64,000 nt of DNA from Burkholderiaceae bacterium. GTDB taxonomy: Bacteria > Pseudomonadota > Gammaproteobacteria > Burkholderiales > Burkholderiaceae_C. Both the position numbers and the translations under genes were made by a program. Below, one piece after another: positions 55,458-64,000 of this stretch. The DNA is taken from the NCBI GenBank assembly GCA_024235895.1, contig JACKLM010000002.1, positions 682,001 through 746,000 of the forward strand, in the 5' to 3' direction. Each line of letters begins with the position of its first letter. Positions within the stretch are counted from its first letter, which is position 1. Under the pieces are notes generated by a model that ran no database searches, was not told the origin of the DNA, and saw only the letters and a program-made list of their open reading frames with translations.

Positions 55458-55775
55458 ATGCTCCGTCTGTCCGCCACCGTCGCCGCCGCCGCCATCCTGG
55501 CCGCCGCCAGCGCCCCCGCCTGGGCCAGCGACGACCTCGCCAAGAAGCACGGCTGCCTGGCCTGCCACAAGACCGACAAGAAGCTGGTCGGCCCGGCCTA
55601 CGTCGACGTGGCCAAGAAATACGCCGGCCAGGCCGACGCCGAAGCCATGCTCGCCAAGAGCATCCGCGCCGGCGGCAAGGGCAAGTGGGGCCCGGTGCCG
55701 ATGCCTGCGCAACCCAAGCCGAGCGACGACGAGATCAAGGCGCTGGCCAAGTGGATCCTCGCCGGCGCCAAGTGA
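55458..55775 (+). CDS. Class I cytochrome c (c551/c552-like)
   Basis: 105 residues from ATG 55458 after GAAAGGA. Signal peptide (AAAAILAAASAPAWA), one heme motif HGCLACHK and a methionine ligand candidate in GPVPMPAQPK. A small periplasmic electron carrier, possibly accepting electrons from thiosulfate- or sulfide-oxidising enzymes. Ends before a strong bidirectional terminator. The 205-bp gap upstream shows no other gene. Confidence 0.93.
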   Translation: MLRLSATVAAAAILAAASAPAWASDDLAKKHGCLACHKTDKKLVGPAYVDVAKKYAGQADAEAMLAKSIRAGGKGKWGPVPMPAQPKPSDDEIKALAKWILAGAK

Positions 55776-55852
55776 CGCCCGACGGGCCTGCCGCCGACGC
55801 GGGCCCGCGCTGATCGGATCGCCGCGCGCCCGGACGGACGCGCGGCCTCTTG

Positions 55853-55898
55853 AAGCCGACCCGCCTGCACCCGCCCCGGGAGGCAGGCGGGTCGGCTT
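55853..55898. terminator. Strong bidirectional intrinsic terminator-like hairpin
   Basis: A perfect 16-bp stem (55853-55868 with 55883-55898; left arm AAGCCGACCCGCCTGC) has a 14-nt loop. Each arm is edged by CTT/AAG, giving short T stretches in both directions. It separates the cytochrome gene from the ArsR regulator. Confidence 0.8.
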
Positions 55899-55959
55899 GC
55901 GTCCAGCCTTCGGGACGGAAGACTCCGGATTGACGCGCAGGCATCGATCCGTCCATCAT

Positions 55960-55983
55960 TGCGCACGGATAAAGAAGTGCGCA
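55960..55983 (+). promoter_or_regulatory. Operator palindrome over the arsR start
   Basis: TGCGCAC-N10-GTGCGCA is a perfect inverted repeat with 7-bp arms. Its last base is the A of the ATG at 55983. ArsR proteins bind such dyads, so autorepression is likely. The spacer is GGATAAAGAA. I found no second copy in other intergenic regions of the window. Confidence 0.65.
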
Positions 55984-56366
55984 TGGACCCCAACCCGCCC
56001 GAGGTCGCCGCCTGCGACCCGTTGATTGCGCAGCAATCCGACCAGGTCTTCTCGTCGGCGGCGGAGCTGTTCCGGCTTCTGGCGACACCGATCCGGCTCA
56101 AGATCATCAGCGCGCTGTGCCAGCAGGAGAAAAACGTCTCGCAACTGCTGGCCGAGATCGACACCACCCAGCCCAACATGAGCCAGCACCTGTCGACGCT
56201 GTACCGCGCCGGCGTGCTGGCGCGGCGGCGCGATGCCACGCAGATCTACTACCGCATCGGCGACGCGCGCGCCGCCGGGCTATGCCGCGCGGTGTGCACC
56301 GAGATCGCGATGGGCATCGACAGCGACGTCGACGTTCGCACACGCGCGGCGCGCTTCAGCCCCTGA
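55983..56366 (+). CDS. ArsR-family regulator, possible persulfide sensor
   Basis: 127 residues from ATG 55983. Winged helix with recognition region QPNMSQHLSTLYRAGVLARR. The usual metal-site motif ELCVCD is absent. Instead cysteines occur at 46 (SALCQQEK), 101 and 105 (GLCRAVCTE), plus 11. Cys46 with Cys101 or Cys105 resembles the two-cysteine persulfide switch of SqrR/YgaV/BigR. It probably controls sulfur genes and itself. Ends overlapping the convergent proA end by 11 bp. Confidence 0.85.
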   Translation: MDPNPPEVAACDPLIAQQSDQVFSSAAELFRLLATPIRLKIISALCQQEKNVSQLLAEIDTTQPNMSQHLSTLYRAGVLARRRDATQIYYRIGDARAAGLCRAVCTEIAMGIDSDVDVRTRAARFSP

Positions 56367-57630
56367 GCTCGCCCTGGCCGAGCACGATCCACTTCAGCGA
56401 GGTCAGTCCCTCCAGCCCGACCGGCCCGCGGGCGTGGAATTTGTCGGTCGAGATCCCGATCTCGGCCCCCAGCCCATACTCGAAACCGTCGGCGAAGCGA
56501 GTGCTCGCATTCACCATGACGCTGGCGGAATCGACCTCGCGCAGGAAGCGCATCGCATTTGGGTGATGGTTCGTCAGGATCGCATCGGTATGGTGCGATC
56601 CGTGGCGGTTGACATGCGCGATCGCCTCGTCGATCGAGTCGACGACCTTGATGCTGACGATGGGCGCCAGATACTCCTCGCCCCAGTCGGCCTCGGTCGC
56701 GGTGACGACGCCGGGCAGGCCGGCCAGGATCGCCAGGCTGCGCGGGCAGCCTCGCATCTCGACCCCCTTGGCGGCGAAGATCGCGCCGATGCGCGGCAGG
56801 AAGGCCTGCGCCTGCGCCGCGTGCACGAGCAGCGACTCGGCGGCGTTGCAGGGGCTGAACTTCTGCGTCTTGGCGTTGTCGGTCACGCGCAGCGCCATCT
56901 CGAGGTCGACCTCGGCGTCGACATAGACATGGCAGTTGCCGTCCAGGTGCTTGATCACCGGCACCCGGGCCTCGGCGGCGATGCGCTCGATCAGCCCCTT
57001 GCCGCCGCGCGGGATGATGACGTCGCAATACTCGGGCATCGCGATCAGGCGGCCGACGGCGGCGCGGTCGGTCGTCTCGACGAGTTGCACCGCCTGCGGC
57101 GGCAGCCCGGCCTCGGCCAGCGCCGCCTGCACCTCGCGCGCGAGCGCGAGGTTGGAGCGGATCGCCTCCGACCCGCCGCGCAGGATGCAGGCGTTGCCGC
57201 TCTTGATCGCCAGCGACGCGGCCTCGATCGTCACGTTCGGGCGGCTCTCGAAGATCATGCCGAAGACGCCCAGCGGCACGCGCATGCGGCCCACCGCGAT
57301 GCCGCTAGGGCGCCGGCGCAGCTCGGTGATCTCGCCGATCGGGTCCGGCATCGCGGCGATCTGCTCGCAGCCCTCGGCGACGGTGGCGATCACGGACTCG
57401 GTCAGGCGCAGCCGGTCGACCATCGGCGGCGCCAGCCCGGCGGCGCGGGCGGCGTCGAGGTCCAGCGCATTGGCCGCCTGCAGCGCCGGCGTCGCGGCGC
57501 GCAGCCGGCGTGCCAGCGCGCGCAGCGCGGCATCCTTGGCCGCCGTCGGCGCGGCGGCCATGGCCGTGGCGGCCGCCCGCGCGGCGGCGCCGAGGCGGTC
57601 CATGGTGGCGGCGATGTCGGTCTCGGGCAT
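56356..57630 (-). CDS. proA: Gamma-glutamyl phosphate reductase
   Basis: 424 residues. Motifs GMIFESRPNVTIEAASLAIK and NAILRGG-like NACILRGGSEA, catalytic Cys region KTQKFSPCNAAESLLVH. The enzyme reduces glutamyl-5-phosphate in proline synthesis. A normal housekeeping gene, marking the end of the sulfur island on this side. ATG 57630 gives the family N-terminus DIAATMDRLGAAARAA. Confidence 0.96.
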   Translation of the reverse strand: MPETDIAATMDRLGAAARAAATAMAAAPTAAKDAALRALARRLRAATPALQAANALDLDAARAAGLAPPMVDRLRLTESVIATVAEGCEQIAAMPDPIGEITELRRRPSGIAVGRMRVPLGVFGMIFESRPNVTIEAASLAIKSGNACILRGGSEAIRSNLALAREVQAALAEAGLPPQAVQLVETTDRAAVGRLIAMPEYCDVIIPRGGKGLIERIAAEARVPVIKHLDGNCHVYVDAEVDLEMALRVTDNAKTQKFSPCNAAESLLVHAAQAQAFLPRIGAIFAAKGVEMRGCPRSLAILAGLPGVVTATEADWGEEYLAPIVSIKVVDSIDEAIAHVNRHGSHHTDAILTNHHPNAMRFLREVDSASVMVNASTRFADGFEYGLGAEIGISTDKFHARGPVGLEGLTSLKWIVLGQGELRG

Positions 57631-57719
57631 GGCGCCGATTGTCGCGCAGGCCCCGGCGGAGAACCTGCCGGGCGGCATCGCTCGAACCGCGCGGCGCCGC
57701 GCGCGGCCGCGGCACGCGC

Positions 57720-58688
57720 TCAACCGAGCCAGGCGAGCACCGCGAGCCAGGCCGACGAGGTGCCGACGAAGGCGAAGGTCGACACGACGATCGCCGTCGT
57801 CGCCTCGTCGATGCGCACGCGGTAGCGCTGCGCGAACAGCAGTGCGTTGTTGCCGGTCGGCAGCGCCGCCATCATGACGACCGCCGCCAGCGCGATGCCG
57901 TCGAGGCCGAACCCCCAGTGCGCGACCGCGAGCACCAGCGCCGGCAGCACGACCAGCTTGGCCAGCGCCAGCTGCAGCACGCCGCGCCAGGGCGCGCGCG
58001 CGCCTTCGTAGGCGAGCGAGATCCCGATCAGCACCAGGCACACCGGCACGACCGCCGCACCGAGGCCGGCCAGCGCCTGGTCGGCCACCGGATGCAGCCC
58101 GAAGCCGGCCCCATTCCACGCCAGCCCGGCGAGCACCGGCAGCACGACCGGGTGGACGACGGTATTGCGCACCGTCGTGCGCAGCGTCGCCATGATCCGG
58201 CGCGACCCCGGCGCGGCGCGCGCGAGGTCGACCTCGACGAGCACGGTCGGCAGCGTCAACAGGATCAGCGCGTGCAGGCTGACGAGCGCGATGTGAACCG
58301 CCAGCCCGGCCTCGCCGAACAGTGCCGCGGCCATCGGGATGCCGAGCTGCACCGAGTTGCCGAACGACGCCGACACCGCGCGCGCCGCCGGCTCAGCCGG
58401 CTGCGCCGCCGCGCGCAGCCGCCCCCAGAGGTAGAACGCGAGCGCAAACGCGACCGCCGGCACGAAGTAGGCGGCGACGATGCGCCACGGCATGGCGGCG
58501 AAGTCCAGCCGCGCGACGGTGCGAAACAGCAGCGCCGGCACGAAGATATGGAAGGCCGCGTTGCCCAGCACCCGCGCCGGGTCGCGCGCATCGGTGCCAT
58601 GCGCGAGCCAGCCCGCACGCCCGGCGACCCAGCCCAGGATCACGGTGGCCAGGATCGCCAGCAGCTTGTAGAAGACATCGACGGTCAT
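57720..58688 (-). CDS. AEC (auxin efflux carrier) family transporter
   Basis: 322 residues with about ten hydrophobic helices. FHIFVPALLFRTVARLDFA and SFGNSVQLGIPMAAALFGE fit the AEC family (malonate/auxin carrier type). It lies 89 bp upstream of proA on the same strand. The transported substrate cannot be told from sequence. Its upstream region carries the paired repeats D and E. Confidence 0.88.
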   Translation of the reverse strand: MTVDVFYKLLAILATVILGWVAGRAGWLAHGTDARDPARVLGNAAFHIFVPALLFRTVARLDFAAMPWRIVAAYFVPAVAFALAFYLWGRLRAAAQPAEPAARAVSASFGNSVQLGIPMAAALFGEAGLAVHIALVSLHALILLTLPTVLVEVDLARAAPGSRRIMATLRTTVRNTVVHPVVLPVLAGLAWNGAGFGLHPVADQALAGLGAAVVPVCLVLIGISLAYEGARAPWRGVLQLALAKLVVLPALVLAVAHWGFGLDGIALAAVVMMAALPTGNNALLFAQRYRVRIDEATTAIVVSTFAFVGTSSAWLAVLAWLG

Positions 58689-58763
58689 CGAATGGAGCCG
58701 CCGCGACGATGCCTGGGGTCGGCTGTCGGCCCGTCGCCGCGACTTGCACCGTCTGCCGCCCTT

Positions 58764-58887
58764 GTTCCACGTGCCACGACCGCGCGAGCCGAGGACGGCG
58801 GGTACCCTTGCCCTCCATGTCCCCCGCCGTCGGCTACGCCGCCGGCTCCTCCTTTACTTACGGGCAAGGGTACCCGCCGTCCTCGGC
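58764..58887 (+). repeat. Palindromic intergenic element, copy D
   Basis: Arms of 26 bp (58788-58813 and 58862-58887) are perfectly complementary, with a 48-nt core (58814-58861) from TCCATGTCCCCC to CCTTTACTTAC, one base different from copy A in the central part (GGCTACGCC against GGCTGCGCC). Left end has CACGTGCCACGACCGCGCG. Followed at 58912 by the small hairpin GTGTTCGACGGTCGAACAC, also present as a variant near copy C2. Confidence 0.86.
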
Positions 58888-58933
58888 GATCCACGGCTCG
58901 GGTGTTCGACGGTCGAACACCAAGGCGGTGGCT

Positions 58934-59053
58934 GGCCATGGGTGGCGGGTGCCCTCCCACGTAAGTAAAGGGGGAGGGGCGGGCGCAGCACGCCCCGGAG
59001 GACATGGAGTGGGAGGGTACCCGCCACCCATGGCCCGCTGGCGCGTCGCAAGC
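58934..59053 (-). repeat. Palindromic intergenic element, copy E (inverted, divergent core)
   Basis: Arms of 27 bp (58934-58960 and 59009-59035) pair with a single mismatch. The 48-nt core (58961-59008) keeps GTAAGTAAAGG and GGACATGGA at its ends but its centre differs from the other copies while still being able to fold. The flank GGCGCGTCGCAAGCC resembles the outer ends of A and C2. With D it fills the 444-bp gap between the AEC and topoisomerase genes; no gene is seen. Confidence 0.83.
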
Positions 59054-59132
59054 CAGAACGGGCAACTCAGCGACCTCGACAACAGTTCCGATGAGTGTCA
59101 CCCGCACCTCGTCCCCGTGGTGCGCAGACCCA

Positions 59133-61727
<2,595 letters not shown>

Positions 61728-61756
61728 GAATCCCCTGCCTACAATGCCGGCGCCTC

Positions 61757-61809
61757 GCGCGTGCCTGCGCACGCGCACCACGCGCATGCACCTGCACGTA
61801 CACGCGCGC
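61757..61809. other. Alternating purine-pyrimidine tract in the topB-SET divergent promoter
   Basis: Runs such as TGCGCACGCGCAC (61765-61777) and TGCACGTACACGCGCGC (61793-61809) alternate strictly. Such tracts can adopt Z-DNA under negative supercoiling, which the adjacent topoisomerase would relieve. Sequence property seen; function inferred. Confidence 0.5.
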
Positions 61810-61820
61810 CCATGTGACCA

Positions 61821-62441
61821 ATGTACCGAATGAGCCAGACCGCGCAAGCCGCCCCACGCCGCCGTGCCGCCCCCGATCCTGGCGTCGCCTGCGGCCCCGC
61901 CCCCGGTGCCACCCGCCCGCAACGCAGCACCCGCGCCCCCCGCGCCGGTGACGCGGCGGCCGGCGTCGTGCCGCCGCCCGCCGCGCAAGGCCGGCGCATC
62001 CAGGTCCGGCGCTCCGGCGTGCACGGCAAGGGCGTGTTCGCGCTACGCGAGATCCCCGCCGGCAGCCGCATCCTCGAATACACCGGCGAGCGCATCGGCT
62101 GGCGCGAGGCCTTGCGCCGGCATCCGCACGACCCGCTGGACCCGCACCATACCTTCTATTTCTCGCTCGAGGCCGGCGGCGTGATCGACGCGAAGGTCGG
62201 CGGCAACGCGGCGCGCTGGATCAACCACGCCTGCGAGCCCAACTGCGAGGCCGAGGAGGTCGACGGCCGCGTCTGGATCAAGGCGCTGCGCGACCTGCTT
62301 CCGGGCGAGGAACTGTTCTACGACTACGGTCTGGTGCTCGACGAGCGCCAGACCCCGGGCGTCAAGCGCCAGTACGCGTGCCGCTGCGGCGCGCCGTCGT
62401 GCCGCGGCACCATGCTGGCTCCGCGGCGTCGGCGACGCTGA
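61821..62441 (+). CDS. SET-domain protein-lysine methyltransferase
   Basis: 206 residues from ATG 61821 (ATG 61830 is also plausible). After a 60-residue Ala/Pro/Arg-rich N-terminus comes a SET domain: VHGKGVFALREIPAGSRILEY, the SAM/substrate motif NHACEPNCEAEE, GEELFYDYGL and a post-SET CRCGAPSCRGTML zinc motif. All catalytic motifs are intact. Bacterial targets are not known from sequence. Its stop overlaps the birA start (TGATG). Confidence 0.92.
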   Translation: MYRMSQTAQAAPRRRAAPDPGVACGPAPGATRPQRSTRAPRAGDAAAGVVPPPAAQGRRIQVRRSGVHGKGVFALREIPAGSRILEYTGERIGWREALRRHPHDPLDPHHTFYFSLEAGGVIDAKVGGNAARWINHACEPNCEAEEVDGRVWIKALRDLLPGEELFYDYGLVLDERQTPGVKRQYACRCGAPSCRGTMLAPRRRRR

Positions 62442-63352
62442 TGCCGGACGTCGCGCGGCCCGCGCTGCCATGGCGCGCCGAGGCCCTGCGCAGCAGCCTG
62501 GCGTCGCTCGTGCCCGCGATCGCGGTCGAGGTCATCGCGCGCACCGGATCGACCAACGACGACCTCGTCGAGCGCGTGCGCGGCACCGCCGGACGCCGGC
62601 GCGACGACGTCCAGCCGACGCTGCGGGTGGCCGAGCAGCAGACGCGCGGGCGCGGCCGGCAGGGGCGCGCCTGGGTCTCGGCGCCCGGCGCATCGCTCGC
62701 GTTCTCGCTCGCGCTGCCGCTCGCGCCCGCGAGCTGGTCCGGGCTGTCGCTGGCGGCGGGGCTGGCGGTGGCCGACGCGCTGGACCCGCCGCACGCTGGT
62801 GCCGCGCCGCGCCTCGGCCTCAAGTGGCCGAACGATCTGTGGCTGCTGGACGCGCCGCGACGAGGACGCAAGCTCGGCGGCATCCTCGTCGAGACGGTGC
62901 CGGTCGGGCCGCAGCGGATGGTGGTGATCGGCGTCGGGCTGAACGTGCTGCCGCTGCCCGGCACCGACACTGCCGACTTCAGCCAGGGCTGCGCGAGCCT
63001 GGCGGAGATCGATCCCGATGCCAGCGCGCCCGCCGTGCTCGCCTGCGTCGCGCGGCCGCTCCTGCAGCACGTGCTGGCCTTCGCGGCCGAGGGCCCGGCG
63101 GGGCTGGCGGCGGGCTTCGCGCGTCGCGACGTGCTCGTCGGGCAGCCGGTCGTCGTCCTCGGCGCCGACGGGCAGGTGGTGGCCGAAGGCGTGGCCGAGG
63201 GCCTGGACGCCGCCGGTGCGCTGCGGCTGCGCCGCGCAGACGGCATGCAGGCCATCGTCAGCGGCGAGGTCAGCGTGCGCCAGCCCGACGCCGGCGGCGG
63301 CAGCAGCGCGTCGCCGCCGGCCACCGGCCGCCTGGAGGCGCCGCGGTGCTGA
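62441..63352 (+). CDS. birA: Biotin--protein ligase
   Basis: 303 residues from ATG 62441. Catalytic motifs ARTGSTNDDLVERV, EQQTRGRGRQGRAWVS (GRGRxGR) and LKWPNDLWLLD are complete, with the C-terminal small domain. No N-terminal helix-turn-helix, so it is the monofunctional type without repressor activity. It attaches biotin to carboxylases. Overlaps the next small gene by seven bases. coaX, which often follows birA in this group, is not between them. Confidence 0.94.
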   Translation: MPDVARPALPWRAEALRSSLASLVPAIAVEVIARTGSTNDDLVERVRGTAGRRRDDVQPTLRVAEQQTRGRGRQGRAWVSAPGASLAFSLALPLAPASWSGLSLAAGLAVADALDPPHAGAAPRLGLKWPNDLWLLDAPRRGRKLGGILVETVPVGPQRMVVIGVGLNVLPLPGTDTADFSQGCASLAEIDPDASAPAVLACVARPLLQHVLAFAAEGPAGLAAGFARRDVLVGQPVVVLGADGQVVAEGVAEGLDAAGALRLRRADGMQAIVSGEVSVRQPDAGGGSSASPPATGRLEAPRC

Positions 63353-63726
63353 GGGCCCTCGTCCTCGCGCTGCTGGCCGCCAACCTGGCCTGGTTCGCGT
63401 GGGCGCAGGGCTGGCTCGAGGGCTGGCTGCCCGCGCCCGGCGACGCCGACCAGCGCGAGCCGCACCGGCTCGGTCTGCAGGAGCAGCCGCTGGCGATCAT
63501 GGTGACGCCGCTGCGCGGTGGCGCGTCGCCAGTCGACGCGCCGCAGGCCGCGCCGTCGGCTCCTGCGGCTGCGGGCGAGGCACCGGCGGCCGCACCGCCG
63601 GCGGCTGTGGCCGCCGAGCCGCGGGACGGGTCCGTCCCGGCGGCTGCGGACGACTCGCCGGACGGCGCGTCGGAGGAGCCAGGCGCGGACGCTGCGCGGG
63701 GCCCGCCGGGCGTCGCGGCGGACTAG
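63346..63726 (+). CDS. Small membrane-anchored Ala/Pro-rich protein
   Basis: 126 residues from GTG 63346. One N-terminal membrane helix (LRALVLALLAANLAWFAWAQ) and a conserved-looking GLQEQPLAIMVTPL, then a low-complexity Ala/Pro/Glu tail. It resembles the N-terminal part of SPOR-domain proteins that follow birA-coaX in Betaproteobacteria, but the SPOR domain is missing. Function unknown. Confidence 0.65.
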   Translation: MLRALVLALLAANLAWFAWAQGWLEGWLPAPGDADQREPHRLGLQEQPLAIMVTPLRGGASPVDAPQAAPSAPAAAGEAPAAAPPAAVAAEPRDGSVPAAADDSPDGASEEPGADAARGPPGVAAD

Positions 63727-64000
63727 CGGCGCGCCGGCCTTGCCCGGCGCAGCGCGAAGGCCGCGACGCCGAGCCCGATCAGCCAGCCGGCGCCGAGCGC
63801 GCCGCCGCCGCGGCCGCCTTCGCTTGCCGGCGCGACCGCGAGCTCGAGCTGCGCGCTCGACTGCGCGCCGCGGTCGTCGGCGAGGGTCAGCGCGACGACG
63901 ACGGTGCCAGCGCGGGTCGGCACCAGGTCGGCGACGGCGCCGTCGGTCGAGCCGTCGAATCGCGCCGCCCCGCTGCCCCCGTCGACGATCGTCCAGGCAT
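63723..64000 (-). CDS. C-terminal part of a surface or secreted protein (cut by window edge)
   Basis: The frame is open to the window end: upstream of the GTG at 63923 it reads WTIVDGGSGAARFDGSTDG, resembling a PKD/Ig-like domain. The C-terminus has GGGALGAGWLIGLGVAAFAL followed by RRARPARR, that is Gly-rich, one helix and a basic tail, which is the pattern of GlyGly-CTERM sorting signals cleaved by rhombosortase. Convergent with the preceding gene, overlapping it by 4 bp. Confidence 0.65.
   Translation of the reverse strand, partial: AWTIVDGGSGAARFDGSTDGAVADLVPTRAGTVVVALTLADDRGAQSSAQLELAVAPASEGGRGGGALGAGWLIGLGVAAFALRRARPARR

Overview
The window is about 70% GC, has no rRNA, tRNA or CRISPR array that I can see, and is almost entirely a chemolithotrophic sulfur-oxidation island. 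Gene families (reverse-type Dsr with DsrEFH and DsrL, Sat/AprBA, QmoAB with HdrCB, SoeABC, and a birA to SPOR-like end typical of Betaproteobacteria) suggest a high-GC betaproteobacterial sulfur oxidiser. That assignment is inference.

Layout. (1) 1-13466, + strand: dsr operon A(partial)-B-E-F-H-C-M-K-L-J-O-P-N, a cysteine-less dsrC paralogue, dsrR and a siroheme-pathway methyltransferase. (2) 13868-16892, - strand: patatin-like protein and a NarL-type two-component system with a soluble GAF kinase, divergent from (3) sat-aprB-aprA (17190-21012), followed by small accessory genes to 23234. (4) 34614 down to 23601, - strand: a 13-gene probable operon behind a near-consensus sigma-54 promoter. 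It encodes TusA, YeeE/YedE, TusA, DsrE-like proteins, a rhodanese lipoprotein, multiheme cytochromes, an ExtJ-like protein, an OM porin, and ends with its own kinase and NtrC-type activator. It resembles the ext (selenite/tellurite) gene sets of Geobacter but is combined with sulfur-trafficking genes. (5) 35402-40195: rhodanese, OmpR/EnvZ pair, cytochrome c', FadL porin, DUF2892 protein. (6) 45964 down to 40235: phosphoesterase-qmoA-qmoB-hdrC-hdrB, divergent from (7) soeABC (46193-50823), a CMD-Rieske fusion and a second FadL porin. (8) 53186-55775: tusA-dsrE2-yeeE-cytochrome c, then an ArsR regulator with an operator over its own start. (9) 56356-64000: housekeeping (proA, AEC carrier, topoisomerase III, SET protein, birA) and a partial surface protein.

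How it fits together: YeeE, TusA, DsrE-type and rhodanese proteins would deliver sulfane sulfur to DsrC. DsrMKJOP, DsrL and DsrAB would oxidise it to sulfite. Sulfite is then oxidised either via APS (AprBA, Sat, with QmoAB-HdrCB as electron partner) or directly by SoeABC.

Most notable regulatory finding: sat-apr, soeABC and tusA-dsrE2-yeeE share a palindrome (TACCC-N4-GGGTA type) exactly 24 bp upstream of a matching -35/-10 pair. Most notable structural finding: six copies of an intergenic palindromic element with a conserved core but copy-specific, self-complementary arms. At least five otherwise conserved genes carry a single-base frame break, which looks more like consensus error than decay.
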